This document shows, piece by piece, positions 16,852-24,718 of a stretch of DNA of 64,000 bases; the stretch's first letter is position 1, and each line of letters opens with the position of its first letter. Made by a program: the position numbers and the translations under genes. Origin of the DNA: Lachnospiraceae bacterium (lineage in GTDB: Bacteria > Bacillota > Clostridia > Lachnospirales > Lachnospiraceae); the NCBI GenBank assembly GCA_022845895.1, contig AP025573.1, positions 1,398,501 through 1,462,500 of the forward strand. Direction: 5' to 3'. Below the pieces are notes generated by a model, which made no database searches, had not been told where the DNA came from, and saw nothing but the letters and a program-made list of their open reading frames with translations.

Positions 16852-17763
16852 ATGAGCAGATTTATTGAGATGATCTATGACATGTTTGAAAGAACACAGA
16901 CAGAATGCATCGAAGGCTTTGATGATTCTTTAAAAGAGCGCAGTGACATGACACGCAGTGACAATCTTATCTACGGGCCTGACCCGGCCTTTCATACACT
17001 GGATATCTACCGTCCGAAGAACCGGGAGGGAGCCAGGCTTCCGGTTATCATCAATGTCCATGGCGGCGGATGGATCTACGGCTCAAAGGAGGAGTACCAG
17101 TATTACTGTATGACATTGGCAGAAAAAGGTTATGCAGTGGTGAATATGAATTACCGGCTTGCCCCCATGTTCCATTTCCCATCGCCTGTAGAGGACTTGA
17201 ATTACCTGATGCAGTGGCTTTTGGAGAATGCCAAAGCGTATCAGCTGAACAAGGAGCGTATATATGCAGTGGGAGATTCTGCGGGGGCCCATATACTGGG
17301 CACATATGCTGCTATCTGCACCAATGAAGCATATGCAAAGAAATTTCCCTTTGTAATTCCAAAGAAGAATGTGTTCACTGCAATTGCATTAAACAGTGGG
17401 GTGTACCTGACCTGTGTGGAAAGAGAGAAAACAGATTTCACCAGAATTCTAGCAATGGAATACCTGGGAACCGAAGACCCGGAAAGCATAGAATTATTCG
17501 AGTATATAAACTATGTGAATGGACAATATCCGGACACCTTCATAACGACTGCCGAGAAGGATTTTTTGAAAATGCAGAGCCTAAAGTTCGCAGAACATCT
17601 TGCGGAACAATCGGTGAACTTCGCACTGCGGATGTATGCCAGCAAAAGAAATGAACTGGGACATGCGTTCCATTGTGACTTAAGGCTTCCGGAAGCCGCA
17701 GCCTGTAACCGGGAGGAAATCGTCTTTTTTAATCATAGGGAGCTCTTATGGAGAATCGGGTGA
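16852..17763 (+). CDS. Alpha/beta hydrolase of the HSL (esterase) type
   Basis: A 303-residue hydrolase. The oxyanion-hole motif is HGGGW (His70 onward) and the nucleophile is Ser143 in GDSAG. A late Asp (near TTAEKDFLK) and a His in ELGHAFH complete a plausible triad. HGGG plus GDSAG marks the hormone-sensitive-lipase/carboxylesterase branch. There is no signal peptide, so it is cytoplasmic. It overlaps the following phosphopantetheinyl transferase by 16 nt. Beside a carrier protein it may be a thioesterase that releases or edits an acyl group; hydrolysis of an esterified substrate before breakdown is the alternative. Confidence 0.78.
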   Translation: MSRFIEMIYDMFERTQTECIEGFDDSLKERSDMTRSDNLIYGPDPAFHTLDIYRPKNREGARLPVIINVHGGGWIYGSKEEYQYYCMTLAEKGYAVVNMNYRLAPMFHFPSPVEDLNYLMQWLLENAKAYQLNKERIYAVGDSAGAHILGTYAAICTNEAYAKKFPFVIPKKNVFTAIALNSGVYLTCVEREKTDFTRILAMEYLGTEDPESIELFEYINYVNGQYPDTFITTAEKDFLKMQSLKFAEHLAEQSVNFALRMYASKRNELGHAFHCDLRLPEAAACNREEIVFFNHRELLWRIG

Positions 17764-18341
17764 AATTAGTTGTTGCAGATGTATGGCAGTTCCAGGGAAA
17801 AGAAGAACAGATTCTTTCGCAGATTGCCCCATGTTATGTGGCGAAGTACAAAAATACGAAGATCCGCCGGGATGCCCTGCAGGAATTGACAGCCGGGTAT
17901 CTGCTTAAGAGATATCTGGGGGTCAATAAAGAGGAGCAGCTTACATATAATGCCTGCCATAAACCGCTGCTGGTATCGGGAAGGGCATATTTCAACCTTT
18001 CCCACAGCGCAGACAAGGTTGTGCTTGCCATTGCCGGATGTGATATCGGTGTTGATATAGAACAGATTATGGATTGCCATGAAGCAACGGTAAAAAAGAT
18101 GTTCAGTGAAAAGCAGAAGGAAGAGCTGTTTGAATTAGAAGGAAATGCAAAAAATGAAAAGTTTACAGAAATGTGGACCGTTCATGAGGCCAAGCTTAAA
18201 TTGAAAGGCACTGGGTTCGAGGATAGCTGGGAGAAGATAAGGCAGCAGATAGAGTGCAGTATATATACGATTAAAATGGGTGATTATTATCTGTCCTGTG
18301 CAACAAAAGAAGCGGCTGTAATCGAGACGGAATGGCTATGA
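17748..18341 (+). CDS. 4'-phosphopantetheinyl transferase (Sfp type)
   Basis: A 197-residue enzyme that moves phosphopantetheine from CoA to a serine of a carrier protein. The Sfp-type signatures are FNLSHS (82-87), IGVDIE with Asp103 and Glu105 as Mg2+ ligands, and W-TVHEA-K (Trp143, Glu147, Lys149), followed by LKGTG. It is slightly shorter than classic Sfp. The gene overlaps the hydrolase before it and lies 103 nt ahead of the acyl carrier protein gene. A private transferase next to a private carrier indicates that the carrier needs its own activation enzyme. Confidence 0.88.
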   Translation: MENRVKLVVADVWQFQGKEEQILSQIAPCYVAKYKNTKIRRDALQELTAGYLLKRYLGVNKEEQLTYNACHKPLLVSGRAYFNLSHSADKVVLAIAGCDIGVDIEQIMDCHEATVKKMFSEKQKEELFELEGNAKNEKFTEMWTVHEAKLKLKGTGFEDSWEKIRQQIECSIYTIKMGDYYLSCATKEAAVIETEWL

Positions 18342-18368
18342 TTTCCAGTTTCTAAACACTTTTTAAAA

Positions 18369-18401
18369 TACTGTTCTGGTATATGTACTTCCAGAACTGT
18401 A
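18369..18401 (+). promoter_or_regulatory. Hairpin upstream of the acyl carrier protein gene
   Basis: Arms TACTGTTCTGG and CCAGAACTGTA pair at 10 of 11 positions around an 11-nt loop, about 45 nt before the ACP start. There is no U-run after it. It may be an mRNA-processing or stabilising structure that sets higher output of the small carrier gene. Confidence 0.45.
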
Positions 18402-18444
18402 ACATGAAATTAATTAGAAAAACAGTAAACGGAGGAAAAAAATT

Positions 18445-18684
18445 ATGACAAGAGATGAAGTAATAGCAAAGATGATCGAGTATGCTGCAATGGCATTCAA
18501 GACAGATGCTGCAAATATCAATGAGAATACGGATATTGCAGAAGAGCTGGGCGTTGCATCTACCCAGAGAGTGGCAATGAGCGCTTCCATCGAGAACGAT
18601 TTCGACGTGATGATTCCGGTGGCAAGATTCGGAAACTACAAGACAATCGGAGACTTGGCAGACTTCGTTATGGAAGAGATGTAA
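18445..18684 (+). CDS. Acyl carrier protein, atypical
   Basis: A 79-residue, acidic, four-helix carrier protein. The expected phosphopantetheine serine is Ser39, but its context is ELGVASTQ instead of the canonical DSL. The surrounding pattern (helix, TDIAEELG, then helix 2, then KTIGDLADFVME as the last helix) is otherwise typical. A strong site (ggaggaaaaaa) precedes ATG 18445. Being outside any fatty-acid gene cluster and next to a phosphopantetheinyl transferase, thiolase and DUF35 gene, it is probably dedicated to this pathway. It should hold an acyl intermediate as a thioester. Confidence 0.85.
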   Translation: MTRDEVIAKMIEYAAMAFKTDAANINENTDIAEELGVASTQRVAMSASIENDFDVMIPVARFGNYKTIGDLADFVMEEM

Positions 18685-18695
18685 GGGGTGATATT

Positions 18696-19985
18696 GTGGT
18701 TCATAATGTAAAAATCGGTAAAAATATGAGAAGCGTGTCCATCGTTGGAATCGGCGCAACGCCATTCTTCAATGGTATAAGCAATCCTCAGTATAAAGGC
18801 CTTACCAATGGCGAGCTGTTCGGATATGCCGCATTGGATGCTATGAAAGATGCACACGTAGAGCCGAGGGATGTGCAGTATTTCTTCCACGGCTCGGCGA
18901 ATCCCCATGTATTAAACGGATGTATTACGCCGAACCTACAGGTTGCCGACTGGTTCGGCATGAGAGGAAAAGGTTCCATCTCCCACTCGGAAGGATGCTG
19001 TACCGGATATATCGCACTGGAAGAGGCCGTGTTCGCAGTGGCAAGCGGCGCCTATGAAGTGGTGCTTACCGGATGCAGTGAACAGGGTACCGGCATGCCT
19101 GACGGCAATACACCGGATCACATACGTACCGCTCTGACAACAGAAGTGCTGTTCCCCGATTTGGATTCTATCTTTGACCGTGCCTATGGCAGATACCTTG
19201 GCGGCGGACCGGGAATGAACCATGATGACTGGATCAACTTCTACGCAAAAGAGAACGGATTGACTCCGGACCAGGTTGACGATGTACTGAACCATCAGGC
19301 GTATCATTTCAGACGGGCAGCCGAATTGTGTCCTCGTGCCATTCGCAGAACCCCATATGAGAAGCTGGCCGAAGAGGCAGGATATGAGGATGTCTGGGAC
19401 TATATGAAGTCCCCAAACAATCCGAAGATGACACAGTATCTAAGGACTTCCAGCGATTCCTGCGTAGCGGACGGCGCGGCCTGCTGTATCGTAGTGCCGA
19501 CAGAAATCGCCCATCAGTACACGGACAAGCCGATTGAAGTACTGGCAACAGGCGCCTCTGTATTAGATGCCATCGTACCGCATCTGGAGAAGAAAGCGAC
19601 GGCAGAAGCAGCACGCCAGGTATATGATGCTACAGGGCTTACCGCAGATGATATGGATTTGTTATATGTCAATGACTTTATCGGTTCCTCTGCCTTCCTT
19701 GCAGCAGAAGAGATTGGATATCTGCCGAAAGGTGAAGGGTGGAAATATGCTCTTGACGGACGGCTGGCATATGACGGAGACAAACCAATGAACACCAATG
19801 GCGGACGGACTTCTTACGGACATGCATTTGCCGCATCCGGAATGGCGGATGTATTTGAAGCGGTTGTCCAGATGCGTGGAGAGGCCGGGGAACGCCAGAT
19901 TAAGAAAATGCCAAAGCATACGTTCTTAAGAGGATTCGGTGGAGCGCAGAATGTCCGTGCAACCATTTTAAGAGCGAACTTTTAA
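18696..19985 (+). CDS. Thiolase-fold acyltransferase (SCPx/PhlC-like)
   Basis: A 429-residue thiolase-superfamily protein, starting at GTG 18696 seven nt after AAGGGG. The active-site segment HSEGCCTGYIALEEAV puts the nucleophile at Cys101 or Cys102, and the catalytic His376 lies in GRTSYGHAFAASG. The C-terminal CxG motif of true thiolases is replaced by GFGGAQNV, so the second catalytic cysteine is missing. That is also seen in lipid-transfer/SCPx and C-acyltransferase relatives, which work with a DUF35 partner, as here with the next gene. Likely reactions are carbon-carbon cleavage or transfer of an acyl group to or from the carrier protein. Confidence 0.82.
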   Translation: MVHNVKIGKNMRSVSIVGIGATPFFNGISNPQYKGLTNGELFGYAALDAMKDAHVEPRDVQYFFHGSANPHVLNGCITPNLQVADWFGMRGKGSISHSEGCCTGYIALEEAVFAVASGAYEVVLTGCSEQGTGMPDGNTPDHIRTALTTEVLFPDLDSIFDRAYGRYLGGGPGMNHDDWINFYAKENGLTPDQVDDVLNHQAYHFRRAAELCPRAIRRTPYEKLAEEAGYEDVWDYMKSPNNPKMTQYLRTSSDSCVADGAACCIVVPTEIAHQYTDKPIEVLATGASVLDAIVPHLEKKATAEAARQVYDATGLTADDMDLLYVNDFIGSSAFLAAEEIGYLPKGEGWKYALDGRLAYDGDKPMNTNGGRTSYGHAFAASGMADVFEAVVQMRGEAGERQIKKMPKHTFLRGFGGAQNVRATILRANF

Positions 19986-19997
19986 GGGGGATGGATG

Positions 19998-20435
19998 ATG
20001 GATCGAAATAGAATCAGTACAGAAGAGTTTTGGAATCCGGAACATGTGGTAGAAAAGTTCTGGAATGGCTTAAAAGAAGGCACCATTTACGCAAAGGAGT
20101 GTAAAGAATGCGGGGCAATCGAATTTCCGCCTCATCACGCCTGCAACGCCTGTGGTTACCATGATACGGAGTGGACGACGCTTACAGGAAAAGGCGTCTT
20201 AAAGACATTCGTATTTACCGGAGCGCTGAATGCCAGGCTTGAGCTGGAAGATATGGGGCTTAAATATGTATGTGGTGAAGTGCAGCTTGAGGAAGGGCCG
20301 GAGATGAACGCGGTTATTCTTGGAATCAATAAGAAGAAAGCAAGGGAAATTACGGATAAGCTTCCGGTAAAAGTCCGCCCGGTATTCTACGATATGGGAA
20401 GATACACAACACTTTTCTTTGAACTTGACGAATAA
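19998..20435 (+). CDS. Zn-ribbon/OB-fold DUF35 protein
   Basis: A 145-residue protein with an N-terminal helix, a four-cysteine zinc ribbon (Cys35, Cys38, Cys49, Cys52) and a C-terminal OB-fold. ATG 19998 is 7 nt after AAGGGGG; ATG 19995 is the alternative. DUF35 proteins form complexes with thiolase-like partners (PhlB with PhlC; ChsH2 with Ltp2 aldolase; the archaeal HMG-CoA synthase complex) and help shape the active site or bind the acyl carrier. The gene directly follows the thiolase, 12 nt apart, so a complex with it is the natural inference. Confidence 0.85.
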   Translation: MDRNRISTEEFWNPEHVVEKFWNGLKEGTIYAKECKECGAIEFPPHHACNACGYHDTEWTTLTGKGVLKTFVFTGALNARLELEDMGLKYVCGEVQLEEGPEMNAVILGINKKKAREITDKLPVKVRPVFYDMGRYTTLFFELDE

Positions 20436-20459
20436 TCGGGAAAGGAACAAAAGGCTGAA

Positions 20460-21290
20460 ATGGACAAATTAAATGTATTGTTAGTGACCGGGCTTTTGAC
20501 AGCAGAACATCAGGGGAGAGCCATAACCGAGCGGTTAAGGGAGCTTCTGGAGGCAACGGGACGGTTTCAGGTCGTGATTGTAGAAGAATTCCGTAATATC
20601 ACGCCAGAGTATTTAGAACCATATGATGTGATTTTCGTAGACTATGACGGGAAGACATGGCCTACCGATAAGGCCAGAAGATTCGGAGAGAAGAGTGAAC
20701 AGGCAGTTTATGATTTCGTTTCCAGGGGAAAAGGGATTGTATTCTACCACTCATCCATCTGGATAGATGAGGATTGGCCGGATGAATGGAGAAGACTCCT
20801 TGGCGGCTATTGTTCTATGGAACAGGGCTGCAGACGCTGCCCCAAAGACGACCACTTTGTTGAGACTATAGATGGGAACCATCCCATTACGAAAGGAATT
20901 GATAAGAAATGGATGAATGTGTTTGATGATTTGTTCACGCAGCTCATTATTCATCCGGAAGCAAAAATGCATGTCTTGGCATCTATCTTTGACGATGTGG
21001 AGAATTACAGGATTCCCGGATTCCCACCGCCCCACCATCCGGTAGACATTCCGGACGGGAAATTAGAGAATATGGCAGGTGTAGGTGAATACACACCAGT
21101 TATCTGGACAAATGAGTATGGCAGGGGCCGGGTATTCGTCACATCCATCGGACACTGGGAGGCGCTCGATAGGTTCAACTTTATCACCATGCTGGTCCGG
21201 GGCGTAGAATGGGCTGCCACTGGTGAAGTCACATTAGAGAAACCAGACAGGACAGGAAACAATCGTTTGAAGTTATTCCCTTATTACTAA
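20460..21290 (+). CDS. ThuA-like protein
   Basis: A 276-residue protein with the ThuA/glutamine-amidotransferase-like fold. It has an N-terminal strand LNVLLVTG, DVIFVDYDG, the glycine-rich turn FVSRGKGIVFYHSS, and the late WTNEYGRGRVFVTSIGHW typical of the family. ThuA was named from trehalose catabolism, and relatives occur in pathways acting on oxidised (keto) sugars; the biochemical activity is poorly known. It lies between the DUF35 gene and butyrate kinase in one run. Its presence is an argument that a carbohydrate-derived compound is being processed. Confidence 0.75.
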   Translation: MDKLNVLLVTGLLTAEHQGRAITERLRELLEATGRFQVVIVEEFRNITPEYLEPYDVIFVDYDGKTWPTDKARRFGEKSEQAVYDFVSRGKGIVFYHSSIWIDEDWPDEWRRLLGGYCSMEQGCRRCPKDDHFVETIDGNHPITKGIDKKWMNVFDDLFTQLIIHPEAKMHVLASIFDDVENYRIPGFPPPHHPVDIPDGKLENMAGVGEYTPVIWTNEYGRGRVFVTSIGHWEALDRFNFITMLVRGVEWAATGEVTLEKPDRTGNNRLKLFPYY

Positions 21291-21301
21291 GAGGAGCAAT
21301 T

Positions 21302-22402
21302 ATGAGAAAGTTTAAAATATTTACAATCAACCCCGGCTCAACATCTACGAAAATTGCACTTTTTGAAGGTGAGGAAGAAGTATTTTCTAAAAATGTAAGC
21401 CACGATGCCGGGAAACTTGCAGAGTATGCATCTATTTCAGACCAGTTTGCATACCGGAAAGAGACCATCGATGAGCTCCTGAAGGAAAATCATATTTCTC
21501 TTGACCAGGTGGATGCATTCGTCGGTCGGGGCGGTGGCCTGCTGGCAATGGATGGGGGAACCTATGAGATTGATGACCTTGTACTTAATCATGCGACACG
21601 CGGGGCCAATGGGGTACAGCATCCGGCAATGCTTGGACCGCAGATTGCATATGAATATGCAAAGTTATATCATGCAAAAGCATTCGTAGTGAATCCGCCG
21701 GATGTAGATGAACTGCAGGATTTGGCGAGAATGACGGGAATTAAAGGTGTATACCGCGTGATTCACCTGCATGCCTTGAACCTGAAAGAAACAGCTATCC
21801 GCCATGCGGCAGGCCTTGGCAGGAAATATGAAGAGTGCAATTATGTCGTATGCCATATTGGAGGCGGTATTTCGGTATCTGCACACCGTAACGGTAAGAT
21901 GGTTGACGGATTCGATATTGTGGGTGGGGAAGGCCCTATGGCGCCAACCAGGTGCGGAAGCATCAGTGTTGCCAATTTGTTAAAATACGCAGAGGGTAAA
22001 GAACTAAAAGATATTAAGGCACTCTGCACAAAGAGCGGCGGGTTCGTGAACCATACCGGTATTTCAGATGCGCTGGAGCTTACAGCCAGGGCAAAAAATG
22101 GGGATAAATATGCCGAAATGCTGTGGAATACAATGATTTACCAGATTGAAAAATGTATCGGTTCTATGGCGGCAGTACTTCACGGGAAGATTGACGGAAT
22201 CCTTCTTGGCGGGGGTATGGTGTATAACGAAGACCTTGTTGCACAAATCAAAGACGCTTGTGGATGGATAGCGCCGGTTACGGCTTATCCCGGAGAATTC
22301 GAGATGGAAGCAATGGCATCCGGTGCAGTCCGCGTACTAAGCGGTGAGGAAGAAGTGAAAAAATACAGCGGTGTCTGTAACTTTACAGGCTTTGATTTTT
22401 AA
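21302..22402 (+). CDS. Butyrate kinase-family acyl kinase
   Basis: A 366-residue acyl kinase of the acetate/butyrate kinase family. The adenine and phosphate motifs are visible: NPGSTSTK near the N-terminus, VNPPDVDE, CHIGGGISVSAHRNGK, and GGEGPMAPTRCGSI, all characteristic of butyrate kinase (Buk) more than acetate kinase. It converts an acyl phosphate and ADP to a carboxylate and ATP. Together with the Pta-type enzyme at 15.7 kb it would give the operon an energy-conserving exit. This argues that the locus is catabolic. The acyl group need not be butyryl; branched, hydroxylated or aromatic acids are possible. Confidence 0.85.
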   Translation: MRKFKIFTINPGSTSTKIALFEGEEEVFSKNVSHDAGKLAEYASISDQFAYRKETIDELLKENHISLDQVDAFVGRGGGLLAMDGGTYEIDDLVLNHATRGANGVQHPAMLGPQIAYEYAKLYHAKAFVVNPPDVDELQDLARMTGIKGVYRVIHLHALNLKETAIRHAAGLGRKYEECNYVVCHIGGGISVSAHRNGKMVDGFDIVGGEGPMAPTRCGSISVANLLKYAEGKELKDIKALCTKSGGFVNHTGISDALELTARAKNGDKYAEMLWNTMIYQIEKCIGSMAAVLHGKIDGILLGGGMVYNEDLVAQIKDACGWIAPVTAYPGEFEMEAMASGAVRVLSGEEEVKKYSGVCNFTGFDF

Positions 22403-22431
22403 AACAGGAAGTAAAGGAAGGTAAAAAGCTA

Positions 22432-23073
22432 ATGAAATATGAAAGAATCAGAAAAATTGTATTAGATGCTATACTGGATGCGGTAGCTCAGGGCTTAATC
22501 AAAGGGACATCCGGCAATATCGCACTCCGTGACGACGAGGATGATGTTGTCGCCATTACGCCTAGCGGGATTGCATACGGCACAATGAAAGCAGAAGATA
22601 TTGCAATCGTAGATATGAATGGGAAATGGCTGGACGGGCCATACAAGCCGTCCTCTGAGGTGCCGATGCACACCGCTGTCATGCGTGCAAGGCCAGATGT
22701 TAAAGCAACCGTACATACCCATGCGATGTTTGCAACCATTATGGCAATGGGAGATGGAGAGATCAAAGCGACAACGCCGCCCCAGTGTGAATTCGTACCA
22801 GTGAGAGTCGTGCCATTTACAATGCCCGGAAGTGATGATGTAGCGGATAAGGTAGTCGAGGCATTGGGCGAAGAAGGCAGAGCCTGCCTCATTAAGAACC
22901 ATGGTATGTTCTGCTGTGGGAAAGACATGAAGGCCGCCATGTCTGCAACAGTATACACGGAGGAGATGGCAGTTACAGAGTATTATGCAAGATTACTTGG
23001 CACTTATGAGCCAATGCCGCAGGAAGCAGTAGATGCAATGCAGGCATTGATTAAAGCTGACCAGGCTGTTTAG
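22432..23073 (+). CDS. Class II aldolase (fuculose-phosphate aldolase-like)
   Basis: A 213-residue zinc-dependent aldolase/adducin-family enzyme. Zinc ligands are His95 and His97 (VHTHAMF) and His157 (KNHGMFC); the catalytic acid is Glu76 in SSEVPMH. The N-terminal GTSGNIALR and ITPSG segments are the phosphate-binding loops seen in fuculose-1-phosphate and ribulose-phosphate relatives. It would split a ketose phosphate into dihydroxyacetone phosphate and an aldehyde. It is the last gene before a strong terminator. With the FGGY kinase 17 kb upstream and the iron alcohol dehydrogenase at the head of this operon it completes a phosphorylation-cleavage-reduction branch. Confidence 0.85.
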   Translation: MKYERIRKIVLDAILDAVAQGLIKGTSGNIALRDDEDDVVAITPSGIAYGTMKAEDIAIVDMNGKWLDGPYKPSSEVPMHTAVMRARPDVKATVHTHAMFATIMAMGDGEIKATTPPQCEFVPVRVVPFTMPGSDDVADKVVEALGEEGRACLIKNHGMFCCGKDMKAAMSATVYTEEMAVTEYYARLLGTYEPMPQEAVDAMQALIKADQAV

Positions 23074-23152
23074 GGAGGCACCAAGGACAGATGCACTGCT
23101 TGCCATGTTGCGCCACCTGTCCACCTTTTATCAAGATTGACAAAAATGGATT

Positions 23153-23186
23153 AGCCGTAGAGTAACATCTACGGCTTTTATTTTTG
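23153..23186 (+). terminator. Rho-independent terminator ending the catabolic operon
   Basis: Perfect stem AGCCGTAGA/TCTACGGCT with a 6-nt loop, followed by TTATTTTTG. It lies 80 nt after the aldolase stop codon. Confidence 0.88.
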
Positions 23187-23326
23187 CCCGGATTTTAAGG
23201 GGGATATAACAATGTATGATGGTATTAGATGATTTTCTCATATCCAAACATTTCCTTGCTATAGACGGTTTCTCTTGCATGTAGTAAAATGGACTCACCA
23301 GAAATCAAGATTTCGGAGGAATGGAT

Positions 23327-23932
23327 GTGGGGAAAAAGACGGAACAGTCTCAAAAAGTATATAATGAGATGGCGTGGGAATATGATAATGCCCCTGAGGG
23401 AAGGTATACAAGACCACATAAAGAGGAGATTATTAAGAAGGCCGTGCTCAGGGAAGGGGATAATATCTTGGATGTTGCCTGCGGTAACGGCCGCCTGCTT
23501 GGAGAACTTTCCAAAAAGGCTAGAGTCAATGCATTTGGCGTAGACATTTCGCAGAGCATGATTACCGTTGCCAGAGAAAGATATCCGAATTGTACTTTTG
23601 CGGTGAGTCCCTGCACTCCTCTTGGTTTTGAAAACGAGAGTATGGATGTCATAACGGTGTCATGCGCCTTCCATCATTTTGAGACGCCCCAGGAGTTTGC
23701 CAATGAATGTATGCGGGTATTAAAGAAGAACGGAAGAGTCTTTATTGCCGAACCGCATTTCTCACCCGTGGTACGGTGGCTTGCCAATGTGGTGGTGTAT
23801 TCATTTTCAAAAACGGGCGATGTGAGAGTGTATGACCAAAAAGAAATTCGGTTATTCTTTGAATTGGCTGGATTTACTGATATGGAATCGTACACGACAG
23901 GCAGCGTGTTATTTTTCACAGCAAGAAAATGA
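23327..23932 (+). CDS. Class I SAM-dependent methyltransferase
   Basis: A methyltransferase of about 200 residues. Motif I is LDVACGNGRLL, the acidic residue of motif II follows in FGVDISQSM, and VSCAFHHFETP marks motif IV. It fits the Methyltransf_11/UbiE-like group acting on small molecules. GTG 23327 is 6 nt after GGAGGA and preferred; ATG 23321 would abut the ribosome site. It starts a compact four-gene run with two DUF3795 proteins and a flavodoxin-ferredoxin protein. The substrate is unknown. Confidence 0.78.
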   Translation: MGKKTEQSQKVYNEMAWEYDNAPEGRYTRPHKEEIIKKAVLREGDNILDVACGNGRLLGELSKKARVNAFGVDISQSMITVARERYPNCTFAVSPCTPLGFENESMDVITVSCAFHHFETPQEFANECMRVLKKNGRVFIAEPHFSPVVRWLANVVVYSFSKTGDVRVYDQKEIRLFFELAGFTDMESYTTGSVLFFTARK

Positions 23933-23976
23933 ACGCCATTTTGCCGTACGTAAAATGGTAATAGGAGCGATTGGAT

Positions 23977-24384
23977 ATGAAGATGCCAGAAAAGATAGAA
24001 CCTGCTATGTTTGCGCCCTGCGGAATGAACTGTCTCGTATGTTATAAGCACTGCTATCATAAAAAGCCATGTGCAGGATGCTTGAAATGTGACAGGGGTA
24101 AACCGGAGCACTGTAGAAAGTGCAGGATAAAAGATTGTGTGACAAAGCAGCAGATTACATATTGTTTTGAATGTTCCGAATATCCGTGTAAGCAGATAAC
24201 ACGGTTGGAGAAAAGCTATAATACCCGTTACCGCGCCAGCCTGAAGGAAAACAGCCGGATGGTTAAGGATTATGGACTGGCCGCATTTTTAGAACAGCAA
24301 AAAGAGCGGTATACGTGTCCAGAATGTGGTGGGATTATATCAATCCATGATGCGGAGTGCAGTGAGTGCCAGTATAAATTGTAA
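23977..24384 (+). CDS. DUF3795-type cysteine-rich protein with zinc ribbon
   Basis: A protein of about 135 residues with about 18 cysteines. The first half has the DUF3795 pattern (PCGMNCLVCY, CAGCLKCD, CRKCRIKDC, CFECSEYPC), and the C-terminus ends in a CPECGG...CSEC zinc ribbon. Such proteins probably bind zinc or an iron-sulfur cluster; no reaction is established. ATG 23977 is 9 nt after AGGAG and better placed than TTG 23971. It lies 44 nt after the methyltransferase and 9 nt before a second DUF3795 gene. Confidence 0.72.
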   Translation: MKMPEKIEPAMFAPCGMNCLVCYKHCYHKKPCAGCLKCDRGKPEHCRKCRIKDCVTKQQITYCFECSEYPCKQITRLEKSYNTRYRASLKENSRMVKDYGLAAFLEQQKERYTCPECGGIISIHDAECSECQYKL

Positions 24385-24393
24385 TGAGGGGAA

Positions 24394-24702
24394 ATGAATA
24401 TGGAAAAAAAGATGAGCTGTTGCGGTATGATATGCTCTGAGTGTGAGTATTATCCAGCAGAGTGCCAGGGATGCCGGGAGATAAAAGGAAAGGTATACTG
24501 GCTGGAGTATACGGGGGAAAGCTGTTGTGATATTTATGAATGCTGTAACAATCAAAGAAAATACGAGCATTGCGGACAGTGTGAGGAGTTGCCATGCAGC
24601 CGCTATGAGCGTGATGACCCGACGAAAACACCGGAAGAAAATGCAGCCGATTTTTCGATGCAGATCATAAATTTAACTTCTGGAGGTCAGGAGAGAGAAT
24701 AA
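24394..24702 (+). CDS. Second DUF3795-type cysteine-rich protein
   Basis: A 102-residue relative of the preceding protein without the C-terminal ribbon. Cysteine pairs are SCCGMICSECEYYP, CQGC, CCDIYECCNN, and CGQCEELPC near residue 65-75. The repeated spacing suggests a bound metal or cluster. It is read in the same run as the methyltransferase and the ferredoxin protein that starts 16 nt later. Tandem DUF3795 genes of unequal length point to duplication and divergence. Confidence 0.7.
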   Translation: MNMEKKMSCCGMICSECEYYPAECQGCREIKGKVYWLEYTGESCCDIYECCNNQRKYEHCGQCEELPCSRYERDDPTKTPEENAADFSMQIINLTSGGQERE

Positions 24703-24718
24703 AGGAAGAAGGGTTCAA

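Noticed and set aside
18696..20435. Diacetylphloroglucinol biosynthesis genes (phlACB)
   Set aside because: Only the PhlC-like and PhlB-like pair is present; there is no PhlA or the type III synthase PhlD, and the surrounding genes are catabolic.
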